The notes: generated from the sequence alone by a model not told the origin. Shown: positions 1 to 9,598, counted from the stretch's first letter. The stretch: DNA of 64,000 nt from Nocardia arizonensis (GCF_001310275.1 NZ_LGYZ01000129.1:62001-126000), one strand, 5' to 3'. Made by a program: numbers and translations.

Positions 1-364
1 GTGCGAACGGCCACCGGGAACCGGCCCGGACCGGCCCGTGACCCCTCTCTCGCCGCCATGAGGTACCCGAATCGGGATCGCCATTACGACGGCCCGCCGC
101 CGCTCGGACGCATTTTCAGATGTGAGAACAAACACAACAACGGACGTCCGTGCGACCCGGCGCGTCGGACCCGCGCGTCGCGCGACACGGTGGCGCACGA
201 CCGGCAAACGGGATCGGCGAACCGAAGGCGCCGGGCCCGCGCCCTATCCACGCGAATATGGCCGCGACCGGCTTCCGTACCGACCGACCGGACTGCCGGC
301 GATCGCATGGCAACCGCCGCACCCGCGCGGACGGATCGGGCGGGCACGTCTTAGGCTTGTGCCC
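1..364. other. Intergenic region upstream of serC
   Basis: No gene is supported here; the open frames on both strands are unlike any family I recognise. An A-rich patch at about 122-140 is followed by a 12-bp perfect palindrome, ACGGACGTCCGT, at 140-151, which could be an operator. In relatives this interval separates serC from a divergently transcribed gene, so promoters are expected, but I cannot place one firmly. Confidence 0.5.
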
Positions 365-1489
365 ATGACCTCTGCGTTCCCGACGATCCCCGACGATCTC
401 AAGCCCGCCGACGGCCGCTTCGGGTGCGGACCCTCCAAGGTGCGCCCGGAGCAGTTGCAGTCCCTGGTCGAGGTCGGCGCCTCGGTGTTCGGAACCTCTC
501 ACCGGCAGAAGCCGGTCAAAGACGTGGTCGCCCGGATCCGCTCGGGCCTGCGCGAACTGTTCTCGCTGCCGCCGGATTACGAGGTCGTGCTCGGCAACGG
601 CGGCACAACGGCGTTCTGGGACGCCGCCGCGTTCGGCCTGATCCGCGAGCGTTCGCTGCACCTGACCAACGGCGAGTTCTCCAGCAAATTCGCCGCGGTG
701 GCCAAGGGCAATCCGTTCATCGGCGACCCGATCGTCATCTCCGCCGAACCCGGCAGCGCGCCCGAACCGGTCGCCGACCCCTCGGCCGACCTCATCGGCT
801 GGGCGCACAACGAGACCTCCACCGGCGTCGCGATCCCGGTGCGGCGTCCGGCCGGTTCGGGCGACGCGCTCATCGCCATCGACGCCACCTCCGGCGCGGG
901 CGGACTCCCGGTGACCATCACCGATGCCGATGTCTACTACTTCGCGCCGCAGAAGTGCTTCGCCGCCGACGGCGGGCTGTGGATCGCGCTCATGAGCCCG
1001 GCCGCACTGGCCCGGGTCGAGGAGATCAAGTCCGCGGGCCGCTGGACCCCGGAGTTCCTCTCGCTGCCAGTCGCGATCGACAACAGCCTGAAGGACCAGA
1101 CCTACAACACCCCGGCGCTGGCAACCCTGCTGCTGTTCGCCGACCAGATCGAATGGCTCAATCGCAACGGCGGTCTGGACTGGGCGGTCAAGCGCACGCT
1201 GGATTCCTCCTCGCGGCTGTATTCCTGGGCCGAGTCGAGCGAATACGCCACCCCGTACGTCATCGATCCGGCGCACCGCTCCCAGGTGGTCGGCACCATC
1301 GATTTCGCGGATTCGGTGGACGCCGCCGCGGTCGCGAAGGTGCTGCGCGCCAATGGCATCGTCGATACCGAGCCGTACCGCAAACTGGGCCGCAACCAAC
1401 TGCGCATCGGCATGTTCCCGGCCATCGATCCCGACGACGTCAGCCAACTGACCCGCAGCATCGACTGGGTCGTCGAGAAACTGGCGTGA
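365..1489 (+). CDS. serC: Phosphoserine aminotransferase SerC
   Basis: PLP-dependent aminotransferase (374 aa) converting 3-phosphohydroxypyruvate and glutamate to phosphoserine in cytosolic serine synthesis; family members can also act in pyridoxal phosphate synthesis. The N-terminus has the substrate motif RFGCGPSKVR (about 18-27) and FGTSHRQKPVK (about 42-52). The PLP lysine is K197 in YYFAPQKCFAADGG. Length is typical of the actinobacterial type. The ATG at 365 is chosen because the longer upstream frame is arginine- and threonine-rich and does not look like SerC. It is followed by sepH, the same neighbour as in mycobacteria. Confidence 0.96.
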   Translation: MTSAFPTIPDDLKPADGRFGCGPSKVRPEQLQSLVEVGASVFGTSHRQKPVKDVVARIRSGLRELFSLPPDYEVVLGNGGTTAFWDAAAFGLIRERSLHLTNGEFSSKFAAVAKGNPFIGDPIVISAEPGSAPEPVADPSADLIGWAHNETSTGVAIPVRRPAGSGDALIAIDATSGAGGLPVTITDADVYYFAPQKCFAADGGLWIALMSPAALARVEEIKSAGRWTPEFLSLPVAIDNSLKDQTYNTPALATLLLFADQIEWLNRNGGLDWAVKRTLDSSSRLYSWAESSEYATPYVIDPAHRSQVVGTIDFADSVDAAAVAKVLRANGIVDTEPYRKLGRNQLRIGMFPAIDPDDVSQLTRSIDWVVEKLA

Positions 1490-1821
1490 ATTTCCGCGAA
1501 TAACCGCAACGCGCGAGCAATCACCCGGCCGCGCCGAGGTTTCCGTAATTCGACCCGCCTCGGGTAAGAGTTTCGCGAACCTCGCGCGCGCCCCGGTTGT
1601 GTGTCGCGCGGACTCCCGCGATGATGTACGACACGCCCCGATCCGAAGTCGGGCGAGTCGCGTGTAGACGTGGCAAACCGAAACGAACAGAGCAGATTAG
1701 CCGTTGCGACGGCCTGCCCGCAGATTTTCGGCCCGCGTGTCTTGCCTCGAGATCATGAGCTGTGCACTACTGTTGCGAAACAGTGGGCGGTGTCGCGAGT
1801 CGACGCGATAAGGAGGTAACG
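1490..1821. promoter_or_regulatory. serC-sepH intergenic region with inverted repeat
   Basis: This 330-bp stretch holds no gene. A short perfect inverted repeat, ACTGTT-GCGA-AACAGT, lies at 1769-1784, about 40 bp before the sepH start and just upstream of the Shine-Dalgarno AGGAGG (1811-1816). It could be an operator or a 5'-UTR hairpin; nothing else in the stretch is distinctive. Confidence 0.35.
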
Positions 1822-2820
1822 GTGCGTGAACTTCGAGTCATCGGGGTGACGCCCGACTCCACCCACATCGTGTGCATCGACACCGAGTCGGGAACCAAGT
1901 TCCGGCTGCCCGCCGACGACAAACTTCGAGCCGCTGCCCGCGGAGACCTAGCACGATTCGGCCAGATCGAGATCGAAATGGAAGCAACCATGCGTCCTCG
2001 CGATATCCAGGCCCGTATCCGCGCCGGTGCCTCCGTCGAACAGGTCACCGAGGAATCGGGCATGCCGTCGAGCCGGGTCGAGCGTTTCGCGTATCCGGTT
2101 CTGCTGGAACGCGCCCGCGCCGCCGAATTGGCGCAGAAGGCGCATCCGGTGCGACCGGACGGACCCGCGGTGGAGACACTCATCGATGTCGTCACCGCCG
2201 CCTTCACCGAACGCGGGCACACCCTCGAGAACGCCGAGTGGGATGCCTGGAAGGACGAGAAGGGTTTCTGGGTCGCCCAGTTGCAGTGGCAGAACGGCCG
2301 ATCCGAGATCGCCGCGCACTGGCGCTACCAGCCCGACGCGCACGGCGGTTCGGTCTCCCCGCTCGACGATCCGGCCACGGATCTGATCGACCCCGACTTC
2401 GGCCGTGCACTGCGCGGACTCGCCTCGATCCTGCCCGAGCAGGCCGAAATCGAGACCGCGCCCGCACCGGAACCGCCCGCCGAGCCGCCGCGCGCGCCAC
2501 GGGAGAGCGCGACCTCCCCGCGCACCGCCGCCCGGCCGGCCCAGCAGCGCGAGGAGTTCTACGAACAGCGCGCCGTCGCCGCGGGCGGTGCGCCCGCGGC
2601 GATTCCGGCGAGCAATGGTTCGGGCGGCGGCGCGTCTGCCGCGGTTCCGCCCGCGAACAGCGCCCAGGCGCCCGCGGCTTCGGCGAGCACGCCCGCCGAA
2701 GATCCGACGAAGGGCGATGCCAAGTCCGCGCCCGCCAAGCCCGCCCGCACCAAGCGCGGCAAGGCGCCCATGCCGTCCTGGGAGGACGTGCTGCTCGGGG
2801 TGCGCAGTTCCGGTCACTGA
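1822..2820 (+). CDS. sepH: Septation protein SepH (DUF3071)
   Basis: SepH is an actinobacterial cell-division regulator that binds FtsZ and promotes filament assembly. The N-terminal domain (about 1-75) begins VRELRVIGVTPDSTHIVC and contains MRPRDIQARIRAGASVEQVT, the helix-turn-helix-like part of the family. A basic, proline- and alanine-rich disordered tail follows and ends in a conserved-looking segment MPSWEDVLLGVRSS. The GTG start at 1822 is favoured over the longer frame because AGGAGG lies 5 bp upstream and the family N-terminus starts there. Predicted length is 332 aa. Confidence 0.93.
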   Translation: MRELRVIGVTPDSTHIVCIDTESGTKFRLPADDKLRAAARGDLARFGQIEIEMEATMRPRDIQARIRAGASVEQVTEESGMPSSRVERFAYPVLLERARAAELAQKAHPVRPDGPAVETLIDVVTAAFTERGHTLENAEWDAWKDEKGFWVAQLQWQNGRSEIAAHWRYQPDAHGGSVSPLDDPATDLIDPDFGRALRGLASILPEQAEIETAPAPEPPAEPPRAPRESATSPRTAARPAQQREEFYEQRAVAAGGAPAAIPASNGSGGGASAAVPPANSAQAPAASASTPAEDPTKGDAKSAPAKPARTKRGKAPMPSWEDVLLGVRSSGH

Positions 2821-3106
2821 GTTCGTCTGGCGCGCCGAGACTTCGACGCACCGGTGCGCACGGACCTGTCGCCGCCGTTAGCTGATCAGCTGCCAGTACC
2901 CCTTCCACCGGCGACACGCCGAGTGCGTTGCACGCGTTCCGTCCTGCTTCGCCCCTGGAACAGTCGCGGGAGTGTAGATTTTTCGGTGTGCCATCGGCGC
3001 GAATGTCGGTGACACGGCGCATCTCGCGGTGTCAGATGGACGACATCACCAAGAGTTGCCCGAAGTTCGCGAAGCCATTTCGTGCAATATCGGGAGGTGC
3101 CGGAAA

Positions 3107-3862
3107 ATGCTGTCTTCCAAAGCGTCGACCCTTTGGTACGTCGATGCCCGCGATCCCCTGGCGGTGCTCCGCGCACACCCCGACCCCGACCCGGACGCCG
3201 CCCTGGCATTGGCCAGGCAGCTGTACGCCGACCACGATGTCGTGCCGACGATGGTCGGGACGCTCGCCGGCTGCGCGGGTCCCGACCGCGACGAGGTCTA
3301 CATCGGCTGCTATCCCGGTGTGACCGTGGTGTGTTCGACCCAGGCGGCCCAGTTGAAACCCACCGCGCTGCCCGAACTGCTGGTCCGGCCGCTGGCATCG
3401 GACCAGACCTATCTGACCGCCTTCGACAGCGCGCACGGCTGGGGCGCGTTCGCCTATTGGGAGCGCGGCGAATTCCGCCGCTCCTTCAGCTCGACCCGGG
3501 TGAACATCATCGAGGACGAGGGGCTGCCGCTGGTGTGGGAGAGACCTTTCTGGGCCGGTGAGCATCCGGTGCGGTGGCGGGCGGGGGAATTACCCGACCC
3601 GCAGTCCCTGCCCTTCGAGCCGCCCGATTTCGCCGACGCCGCCAACAACGAATGGCTCGGCTTCCACTATCGCGCCGCCGCCGCGCAGGGGGCGCTCGTA
3701 CCCGGCGACGTAGCGGTCTGCGGATTCACCCTGTACCCCAAGGGGCAAGGGCCGGACCCCGCCGAGCTCATACCGCTGCCCGAGGACGGTCCGAACAACG
3801 CCATCCCGCCGCGCCGCGGCCTGTTCGGCTGGTGGCGGCGCAACCACGACCGAATCTCTTGA
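3107..3862 (+). CDS. DUF6928 family protein, function unknown
   Basis: A 251-aa soluble protein with no signal peptide or membrane segment. It starts MLSSKASTLWYVDARDP, which resembles the DUF6928 family of actinobacteria. It is rich in tryptophan and aromatic residues (AHGWGAFAYWERGEF, WERPFWAGEHPVRW) and ends in a basic RRGLFGWWRR tail. The ATG at 3107 follows a good GGGAGG at about 3092-3097; an upstream in-frame start at 3029 gives an implausible extension. It sits between sepH and the convergent DUF2537 gene. No catalytic motif is visible. Confidence 0.8.
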   Translation: MLSSKASTLWYVDARDPLAVLRAHPDPDPDAALALARQLYADHDVVPTMVGTLAGCAGPDRDEVYIGCYPGVTVVCSTQAAQLKPTALPELLVRPLASDQTYLTAFDSAHGWGAFAYWERGEFRRSFSSTRVNIIEDEGLPLVWERPFWAGEHPVRWRAGELPDPQSLPFEPPDFADAANNEWLGFHYRAAAAQGALVPGDVAVCGFTLYPKGQGPDPAELIPLPEDGPNNAIPPRRGLFGWWRRNHDRIS

Positions 3863-3870
3863 CCGCGCCA

Positions 3871-4161
3871 CTACAGCGCCGCCAACCCGGTGACCACGAG
3901 CGCGAACCACGCCAGCGACGCGCCGGCCACCGCGCCGCCGAGCGCCCACCGCAGCACCGGGGTCGCGCGCCAACGCCAGACCGTCGGCGCGATCCCGCCC
4001 GCCGACACCAGGTTAACCACCACCGCGAGCGCCGGATGCACCTGGGCGAGCGCGGCGCCGAACGCGTACACCGCGACCGCCGTGAGCAGGGCGACCAGCA
4101 CCGCCACCGCGATGCCGGGCGCCCACGGCGTCGGATCCCGGTATCTCCCGTTGTCAGTCAC
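3871..4161 (-). CDS. DUF2537 membrane protein
   Basis: A 96-aa integral membrane protein with about three hydrophobic helices (AVAVLVALLTAVAVYAFGA, ALAVVVNLVSAGGIA, and a C-terminal one). It matches the DUF2537 family, equivalent to Rv0882 of M. tuberculosis by sequence type and position next to sepH. Its GTG start overlaps the stop of the upstream rRNA methyltransferase by 8 nt (GTGACTGA), so the two are probably co-transcribed and translationally coupled. Function is unknown. Confidence 0.85.
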   Translation of the reverse strand: MTDNGRYRDPTPWAPGIAVAVLVALLTAVAVYAFGAALAQVHPALAVVVNLVSAGGIAPTVWRWRATPVLRWALGGAVAGASLAWFALVVTGLAAL

Positions 4162-4963
4162 GATCGCACCTCACCCGCTCATAGAACGCCATGGCCGCGG
4201 CGGTGGCCACATTGAGTGAGTCGGTTCCCGGCGACATCGGTATGCGCGCACGCACATCGGTCGCGGCCATCGCCTCCTCGGTCAGACCGGGACCTTCCGC
4301 GCCGAGCAGCAGCGCCACCCGCTCCCCCGACATGGCGGCGGCCAGGTTCGCCGACCGCGGATCCGGGGTGAGCGCGATCAGCCGGAATCGGCGTTCCCGC
4401 AGCAGTTCGAGACCACCGGGCCAGCTCGGCAGCCGCGCGAACGGCACCCGAAGCACATGGCCCATGGAGACCCGGACCGCGCGCCGGTACAGCGGATCGG
4501 CGCACCGATCCCCGAACAGGATCGCGTCGGCGCCCAGACCCGCGGCATTGCGGAAGATCGACCCGATGTTCTCGTGATCGTTGACCCCCTCGAGTACCGC
4601 GACCGTCCTCGCCTCGCGCAATACCTCGGCGGCCGCGAGTTCGGCGGGCCGCGGCGCGACCGCGAGCACCCCGCGATTGAGGTGGAACCCGACAACCTCG
4701 GCCATCACCTCGGCACTGGCACGGTAGTAGGGCACATCGACATCCGCCAGGTCCGCGGCCAGTTGGTCGTAGCGTCCGGCGACGCCGAGCAGCGCGCTCG
4801 GCCGGAATCTGGAATCCAGCATGCGCCGCACGACGACGACGCCTTCGGCGACGACCGACCCCTTTCGACCGGGCAGATCCGGTCTGCGGTCGGCGTCGGA
4901 CAGGTCGCGGAACTCGTCCACCCGCGTATCCGCGGGGTTGTCGATATCGATCACGGCGGCCAC
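4154..4963 (-). CDS. TrmH/SpoU-type RNA 2'-O-methyltransferase
   Basis: A SpoU-family, SAM-dependent RNA 2'-O-methyltransferase of 269 aa. An N-terminal substrate-binding region (about 1-105, with RRPDLPGRKGSVVAEGVVVV) precedes the knotted methyltransferase domain. The family motifs are visible: motif 1 as NDHENIGSIFRNAAGLGAD, motif 2 as VALLLGAEGPGL, motif 3 as IPMSPGTDSLNVATAAAMAFYE. The target nucleotide cannot be read from sequence. The GTG at 4963 is preferred over longer forms because GGAG lies just upstream and the extension is low-complexity. The gene precedes and overlaps DUF2537, as in mycobacteria. Confidence 0.92.
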   Translation of the reverse strand: MAAVIDIDNPADTRVDEFRDLSDADRRPDLPGRKGSVVAEGVVVVRRMLDSRFRPSALLGVAGRYDQLAADLADVDVPYYRASAEVMAEVVGFHLNRGVLAVAPRPAELAAAEVLREARTVAVLEGVNDHENIGSIFRNAAGLGADAILFGDRCADPLYRRAVRVSMGHVLRVPFARLPSWPGGLELLRERRFRLIALTPDPRSANLAAAMSGERVALLLGAEGPGLTEEAMAATDVRARIPMSPGTDSLNVATAAAMAFYERVRCDRD

Positions 4964-5063
4964 CGCTCCATCCTGCCGGTCGGGTTCGGCGGTCTCGCGC
5001 GGCGGTCCCGCCGCGCGAGAAAATGCGATGCGATTCACGGGGCAGGCATGCGATGGTCGTGCC

Positions 5064-6269
5064 ATGACTCTGGTCCCCGGCATCACCATTCGCACGGCCA
5101 CCGATGACGACGCGGCGGCGATCGAGCTGCTGTTGTCGGTCTGCTTCGGATTCGGCTACGAACCGCCGGGGACCGATCCGAGGGAGCCGGTCTTCCCGCC
5201 GGGCGGCGCGCTGGTCGCCGTCGACGGTGCGCGGGTGGTCGGCCACTGCAACTCCATGACGATGACCGTGACGGTGCCCGGCGGGCGGCCCGTGAGCGCC
5301 TGCGGCATCGCCGCGGTCGGCGTCGCGCCGAGCCACCGTCGCCGCGGCATCCTGCGCGCCCTCTACACCGAACAGCACCGGCGGGTCGAGGACGCGCGGC
5401 TGCCGCTGACCATCTTCACCGCGAGCCGGGCCACCATATACGGCCGCTTCGGCTACGGCGCCGTGACCTCGATGAACCATGTCACCGTCGATCGCCGATT
5501 CGCCGAATTCCGTACGGGCGCACCGGATCCGGGCGGCGCGACGATAGCGGTGCCCGGCGATGTCGCGGACCGGATCGAGGAGATATACGACCGCTGGCGG
5601 CGGATCACCCCGGGCGCCCAGGTGCGACCGCCGACCAGTTGGGCGCAATTGTTCTACGACCACCCGAACTGGCGCGACGGCGGTTCGAGTCACCTGGCCC
5701 TGCTACACGCGGACGGCTACGCGCTCTACCGGTACGTCACTCGCGGACACGAGAAGCACGTACGGGTCACCGAATTCCGCGCGGTGACCGATGACGCGCA
5801 CGCGGCGCTGTGGCGGTGTCTGCTCGGGCTCGACCTGGTCACCGAGATCGAAGCGGAGCTGCCCGACAACGATCCGCTGCCCTATCTGCTCACCGATTCG
5901 CGTCTGGTGCGCACCGTCGGCCGCACCGACGGCTGCTGGCTGCGGCTCATGGACGTGCCCGCCGCGCTCGCCGCGCGTACCTATGCGCGCGATCTCGAGT
6001 TGGTGCTCGGCGTCACCGACCCGTTCCGGGAGGCGGGTGGCCGTTTCGCACTCACCGTCCGCGACGGGGTCGCCGACTGCGCGCCGACGACCCGCGAACC
6101 CGATGTCGAGCTCGGTATCGACGTATTGGGCAGCCTCTATCTCGGCGCCCATCGCGCCGAACCGTTCGCCGCGGCGCGACGTCTGCGCGCCGCGACGCCG
6201 GAGCTGGTCCGCGCGGTCACCGAGGCGTTCGGCGCCGTCCGCGACGCCCAGCTGGGCTGGTTCTTCTGA
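5064..6269 (+). CDS. eis: Eis-type GNAT N-acetyltransferase
   Basis: A 401-aa Enhanced intracellular survival-type acetyltransferase, matching the 400-410 aa of Eis. It uses acetyl-CoA to acetylate amines; characterised members modify aminoglycosides and lysine side chains. An N-terminal GNAT domain carries the CoA loop VGVAPSHRRRGILRALY (about 91-107), a second GNAT-like region follows, and the C-terminus is SCP2-like. The catalytic tyrosine is probably in TIYGRFGYG, and the protein ends in Phe-Phe, as expected since the C-terminal carboxylate acts as general base in Eis. The ATG at 5064 starts the family N-terminus MTLVPGITIRTATDDDA. It is divergent from the methyltransferase. Confidence 0.88.
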   Translation: MTLVPGITIRTATDDDAAAIELLLSVCFGFGYEPPGTDPREPVFPPGGALVAVDGARVVGHCNSMTMTVTVPGGRPVSACGIAAVGVAPSHRRRGILRALYTEQHRRVEDARLPLTIFTASRATIYGRFGYGAVTSMNHVTVDRRFAEFRTGAPDPGGATIAVPGDVADRIEEIYDRWRRITPGAQVRPPTSWAQLFYDHPNWRDGGSSHLALLHADGYALYRYVTRGHEKHVRVTEFRAVTDDAHAALWRCLLGLDLVTEIEAELPDNDPLPYLLTDSRLVRTVGRTDGCWLRLMDVPAALAARTYARDLELVLGVTDPFREAGGRFALTVRDGVADCAPTTREPDVELGIDVLGSLYLGAHRAEPFAAARRLRAATPELVRAVTEAFGAVRDAQLGWFF

Positions 6270-6322
6270 CGCACGGGACCGAGGCGTCGACCGCGGCCGG
6301 GATCTCGCCGTACGCTGGTCCC

Positions 6323-6733
6323 ATGAAGCCGATCCAGTTGATCCTCAACGTGCTGTGGCTCATCTTCGCCGGATTCTGGATGGCGTTGGGCTACATCGTG
6401 GCGGGAATCCTCTGCTTCCTGTTGTTCTTCCTGGTCGTGCCCATTCCATTCGGCATCGCGTCGTTCCGCATCGCGGCCTATGTGCTGTGGCCGTTCGGGC
6501 GCACAACGGTGGACAAGCCGGGCGCGGGCACCGGGTCGATGATCGGCAACATCATCTGGTTCATCGTGGCCGGATGGTGGCTGGCCCTCGGCCACCTGCT
6601 CACCAGCATTCCGCTGTTCGTCTCGATCATCGGCATACCGTTCGGCTGGGCCAACCTGAAATTCATACCGCTGTCGCTGTTCCCGCTCGGCAAGGACATC
6701 GTCGACAGCGATCAGGCGTTCGGCGCGCGTTGA
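6323..6733 (+). CDS. YccF family inner membrane protein
   Basis: A 136-aa membrane protein built from two similar halves, each a hydrophobic hairpin: ILNVLWLIFAGFWMALGYI with PIPFGIASFRIAAYVLWPFG, then IGNIIWFIVAGWWLALGHL with GIPFGWANLKFIPLSLFPLG. The repeated IPFG-A motif and the WPFG/FPLG turns are typical of the YccF domain. Function is not established. It lies 53 bp after eis on the same strand and converges on the MarR gene. Confidence 0.88.
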   Translation: MKPIQLILNVLWLIFAGFWMALGYIVAGILCFLLFFLVVPIPFGIASFRIAAYVLWPFGRTTVDKPGAGTGSMIGNIIWFIVAGWWLALGHLLTSIPLFVSIIGIPFGWANLKFIPLSLFPLGKDIVDSDQAFGAR

Positions 6734-6745
6734 ATCACCGGTCCG

Positions 6746-7183
6746 CTATTCGGATTCGGCGACGATCTGTTTCATGATGGCGACCGCCTTGGTCAGCACG
6801 ACGAGCTGGTCGTCGGTCAGCGTGGACAACTGCTCGGTCATCCACGCCTCGCGGGCGCTGGCCTCATCGGCCAGCAGCGCGCGACCCGCGGCCGAGAGCG
6901 AGACGATGATCTGACGTCCGTCGGTCGGATGCGGATTGCGTTCGACGAGATCGAGATCCGTCAACGAGGCGATGACCCGCGTCATCGACGGAGGCTGCAC
7001 CCGTTCCTTCGCGGCGAGCGCGCCCGGTGTCATGGCGCCCTCCCGGTTCAGGGTGGCGAGCGCGGACAGCTGGGTCAGCGAGATCTGCGCGTCCGCGCGC
7101 CGCCCGCGCAGATGTCGGGTCAGCCGAACCACCGCCAGCGAGAGTTCACCGGCGAGCGCTCGAACGTCCGTTGGCGTTGTCAC
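6746..7183 (-). CDS. MarR family transcriptional regulator
   Basis: A 145-aa winged helix-turn-helix repressor of the MarR family. The recognition region is GALAAKERVQPPSMTRVIASLTDLDLVER and the wing is HPTDGRQIIVSLSAAGRALL. It corresponds by type and position to Rv0880c of M. tuberculosis. It is divergent from the DUF2530 gene; the shared 62-bp gap (7184-7245) contains AACTGTACGTGAACGTT, an imperfect inverted repeat that could be its operator. The ligand is unknown. Confidence 0.9.
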   Translation of the reverse strand: MTTPTDVRALAGELSLAVVRLTRHLRGRRADAQISLTQLSALATLNREGAMTPGALAAKERVQPPSMTRVIASLTDLDLVERNPHPTDGRQIIVSLSAAGRALLADEASAREAWMTEQLSTLTDDQLVVLTKAVAIMKQIVAESE

Positions 7184-7245
7184 AGTGCCAAACTGTACGT
7201 GAACGTTGTGGGCATGACGTGTGTTCGGGCCGCTAGGCTGGGACA

Positions 7246-7485
7246 GTGACAGACAATATCCCGCAGATACCTGCGCGTTTCACCGACCCGCGGCCGGTTC
7301 TCGCGGTCGGCAGCGCGCTGTGGGCCATCGCCGCGGTGGTGGTGTGGGTGAGCGGTGAGCGCTGGGAATCGGCGCGGCCCATCTGCCTGATGGGGCTGGC
7401 CGTCGGCCTGCTCGGCACGGTGATCTTCCTGATCCAGCGCCGCGGCGCGCGCCGCGGGGACAAGGGCGCGCAGACCGGACTCTGA
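7246..7485 (+). CDS. DUF2530 small membrane protein
   Basis: A 79-aa protein with two transmembrane helices (AVGSALWAIAAVVVWVSGE and LMGLAVGLLGTVIFLIQ) and a basic cytosolic C-terminus RRGARRGDKG. It matches DUF2530, the Rv0879c family, and keeps its position divergent from the MarR gene. The GTG start at 7246 is used. Function is unknown. Confidence 0.85.
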   Translation: MTDNIPQIPARFTDPRPVLAVGSALWAIAAVVVWVSGERWESARPICLMGLAVGLLGTVIFLIQRRGARRGDKGAQTGL

Positions 7486-7503
7486 TCGGCAGGTCGTAGG
7501 TCG

Positions 7504-9561
7504 TCAGCCGATGTCGAACTCGTCACTCGTCCCGGTGAACGGGCGCAGCGCGCCGTCGGGGTCGAGACTGTCGGCGAAGTGCACGAAACGGTAGCGTCCC
7601 GGCGCGATATCGGCCGGAATGTCCCAGGTGAAGCGGGCCACCGATTCGGCGGCGCCGCGCTTGCTCCAGTGGAAGCGCACCGCCCACTCCCCCTCGTTGG
7701 CGACGCGCTCCCATTCGCCGGAGGCGGTACGACGCTGAACTTCCAGGAACGTCGCGTTGCGCCGCGGATTGTGTTTGGGATGGGCGGAGACGAATTCGAC
7801 CTCGGCCCGCGAACCGGGTCCGTAGGCGGGGGCGGGCTGGGTCAGCACATCGCCGAAGGCGCGACCGGCCGGGGTCGCGTCCGTGCCGGGCGCGGGTGCG
7901 AAGTTCGGTTGCAGATCCGAGATGTCGCGCGGCGCGGGTCCGCGTGGGATCGCCTGCCCGGTCGCGAATGCCGTTGCCAGCCGGGTGAATTCCTGGAGGT
8001 AGGCGGGCAGTGTGTAGCGGCCGAACAGGGTCGAGCCGCCCTCGTACTGCTGGGCGTCGTATTCCTCGGGGGTGGTGACGTACTCGTGGTAGGCGTTGGC
8101 GTACCCCTGCATGAGCACCTGTTCCAGGTCGACGCCGAGCGCCGCCGCGACCGCGCGCCGAATGCGCAGGCCGGACACTATCGTGAACTCGCCGCCCGCA
8201 CCGGCCAGGTAGAGCTCGCCGATGCGCACGATCTGGATCGGCACCACATTGGGCACCCACGGATACGGCGGCAGCAGGCCGAGCGGCGCGACGATGGCCT
8301 TTGGGGCCTGCGCGTCCGCGAGCCAGGCCGGCGCGGGCACGGTCGGATCGCCGAGCGCGTCGAGGAACGGATTGCGCACGCCCTCGGGAATGGGCAGACC
8401 GGGCAGACCGGGCCCGTCCTCCACGCTGCCCGCGATCAGCGCGACACCCGCCGCCGCGGGAGAGGTGCGGCGGGGTTGGCCGTCGGGAGTGAAACGGCCG
8501 TCGACGGCGATATCGGCCAGGTCGATGTAGCACAGCAGCGCATCGACCGGGCCCTGGATCGAGCGGGCCCGCGACAGCGCGGTCTTCGACGCTTCGTACT
8601 GCCGCTCGCCGATGACGCGGGTGTTCTCGAATTCGTCCTCGGTGGGCCCGGAGGTGGGGCGCAGATTCAGGTTCGGCGACAGGTCGCCCGCATTGGTCTG
8701 GGCGAAGGCCGCGATGAATTCGGGATCGCCGTCCAGGTATCGCACGCCGTGATCGATGTGTTCGTGCGCGAAGGACGCGTAGCCCTTGTTGTCGGCGCTG
8801 ATGAGCCGGTTGCTGTTGCTCATCGACGTGTTGTGGGTCGCGTACCAGGTGATGGCGCCGACCCGCTTGCCGCCCTTGACGATCGACAGCGCGGTCACCG
8901 CCGGATCGATGGCGTCGGGGAAATACCGCTTGTCGGCCTCCGCATTGCGTTCGAAGGCCACGCGCGAGCGGTTCACGCTCGCGTTGTGCAGTTCGGCGCG
9001 GCCGAGGGCCAGGCTCGCCGGCCCCAGATCGGCGTGCGCGGCCTCGATCGCCTCCACGATGCCGTTCACCTCGGCGTCGTAGACCTGTTGCTGGAAGCCG
9101 AGAATCGACAGATTGTAGGCGTAGTCGTGGCTGGAGCCGCCGCAGGTCGCGTGCGAATGCGTGGAGGTGAGCATGACGTTCTGCTCGGTGTACAAGTCAC
9201 CGAAGCGCTTCGCGAGTTCGAGCAGCACGCCGCGGTGCACCGATTGGAAGATCATGCCGTTCTCGGCCACCACGTACACGATGCGGCGCCCGCCCGCGGC
9301 GATGACGAAGGCGCGGGCACGCGGGCGAAGGTGGATGCCCGCGGTGGTCTGTGCCAGTTGGGAATAGCCCATCATTCCGCATTCGGCGGCGGGGCCGGTC
9401 AGATCGGAGATGCCGAGTCCGATCTCGTAACCGCCGGAATTCGGCTCGGCCGCCGCGGCGCCGTCGAATATCGCGGCGGGAGCGGGCAATGCGCCCGCGG
9501 CGGCCAGCGCGGCACCGCCGACGGCGGTCCGGGCCAGAACGGTTCTGCGTGACACAGACAT
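7504..9561 (-). CDS. Exported neutral/alkaline ceramidase
   Basis: A 685-aa neutral ceramidase-family amidase that would hydrolyse ceramide to sphingosine and fatty acid outside the membrane. A Tat signal is present (SRRTVL at 4-9, then a hydrophobic alanine-rich stretch to about residue 38). The zinc-binding motif THSHATCGG starts at about 134. The active-site motif NAGDLSPN (about 290-297) places the nucleophilic serine at about 295. The C-terminal third includes the family's immunoglobulin-like domain. It is divergent from a TetR gene with a perfect palindrome between them, suggesting repression. Bacterial ceramidases can act on host lipids, but the role here is inferred. Confidence 0.92.
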   Translation of the reverse strand: MSVSRRTVLARTAVGGAALAAAGALPAPAAIFDGAAAAEPNSGGYEIGLGISDLTGPAAECGMMGYSQLAQTTAGIHLRPRARAFVIAAGGRRIVYVVAENGMIFQSVHRGVLLELAKRFGDLYTEQNVMLTSTHSHATCGGSSHDYAYNLSILGFQQQVYDAEVNGIVEAIEAAHADLGPASLALGRAELHNASVNRSRVAFERNAEADKRYFPDAIDPAVTALSIVKGGKRVGAITWYATHNTSMSNSNRLISADNKGYASFAHEHIDHGVRYLDGDPEFIAAFAQTNAGDLSPNLNLRPTSGPTEDEFENTRVIGERQYEASKTALSRARSIQGPVDALLCYIDLADIAVDGRFTPDGQPRRTSPAAAGVALIAGSVEDGPGLPGLPIPEGVRNPFLDALGDPTVPAPAWLADAQAPKAIVAPLGLLPPYPWVPNVVPIQIVRIGELYLAGAGGEFTIVSGLRIRRAVAAALGVDLEQVLMQGYANAYHEYVTTPEEYDAQQYEGGSTLFGRYTLPAYLQEFTRLATAFATGQAIPRGPAPRDISDLQPNFAPAPGTDATPAGRAFGDVLTQPAPAYGPGSRAEVEFVSAHPKHNPRRNATFLEVQRRTASGEWERVANEGEWAVRFHWSKRGAAESVARFTWDIPADIAPGRYRFVHFADSLDPDGALRPFTGTSDEFDIG

Positions 9562-9598
9562 ACATGGCTCCTTCGTCTGGATGGCAGCGAACCATAGA

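Noticed and set aside
116..1447. 443-codon minus-strand frame opposite serC, and similar long frames opposite most genes
   Set aside because: These mirror frames arise from high GC at third positions and have glycine-, arginine- and histidine-rich, domain-free translations.
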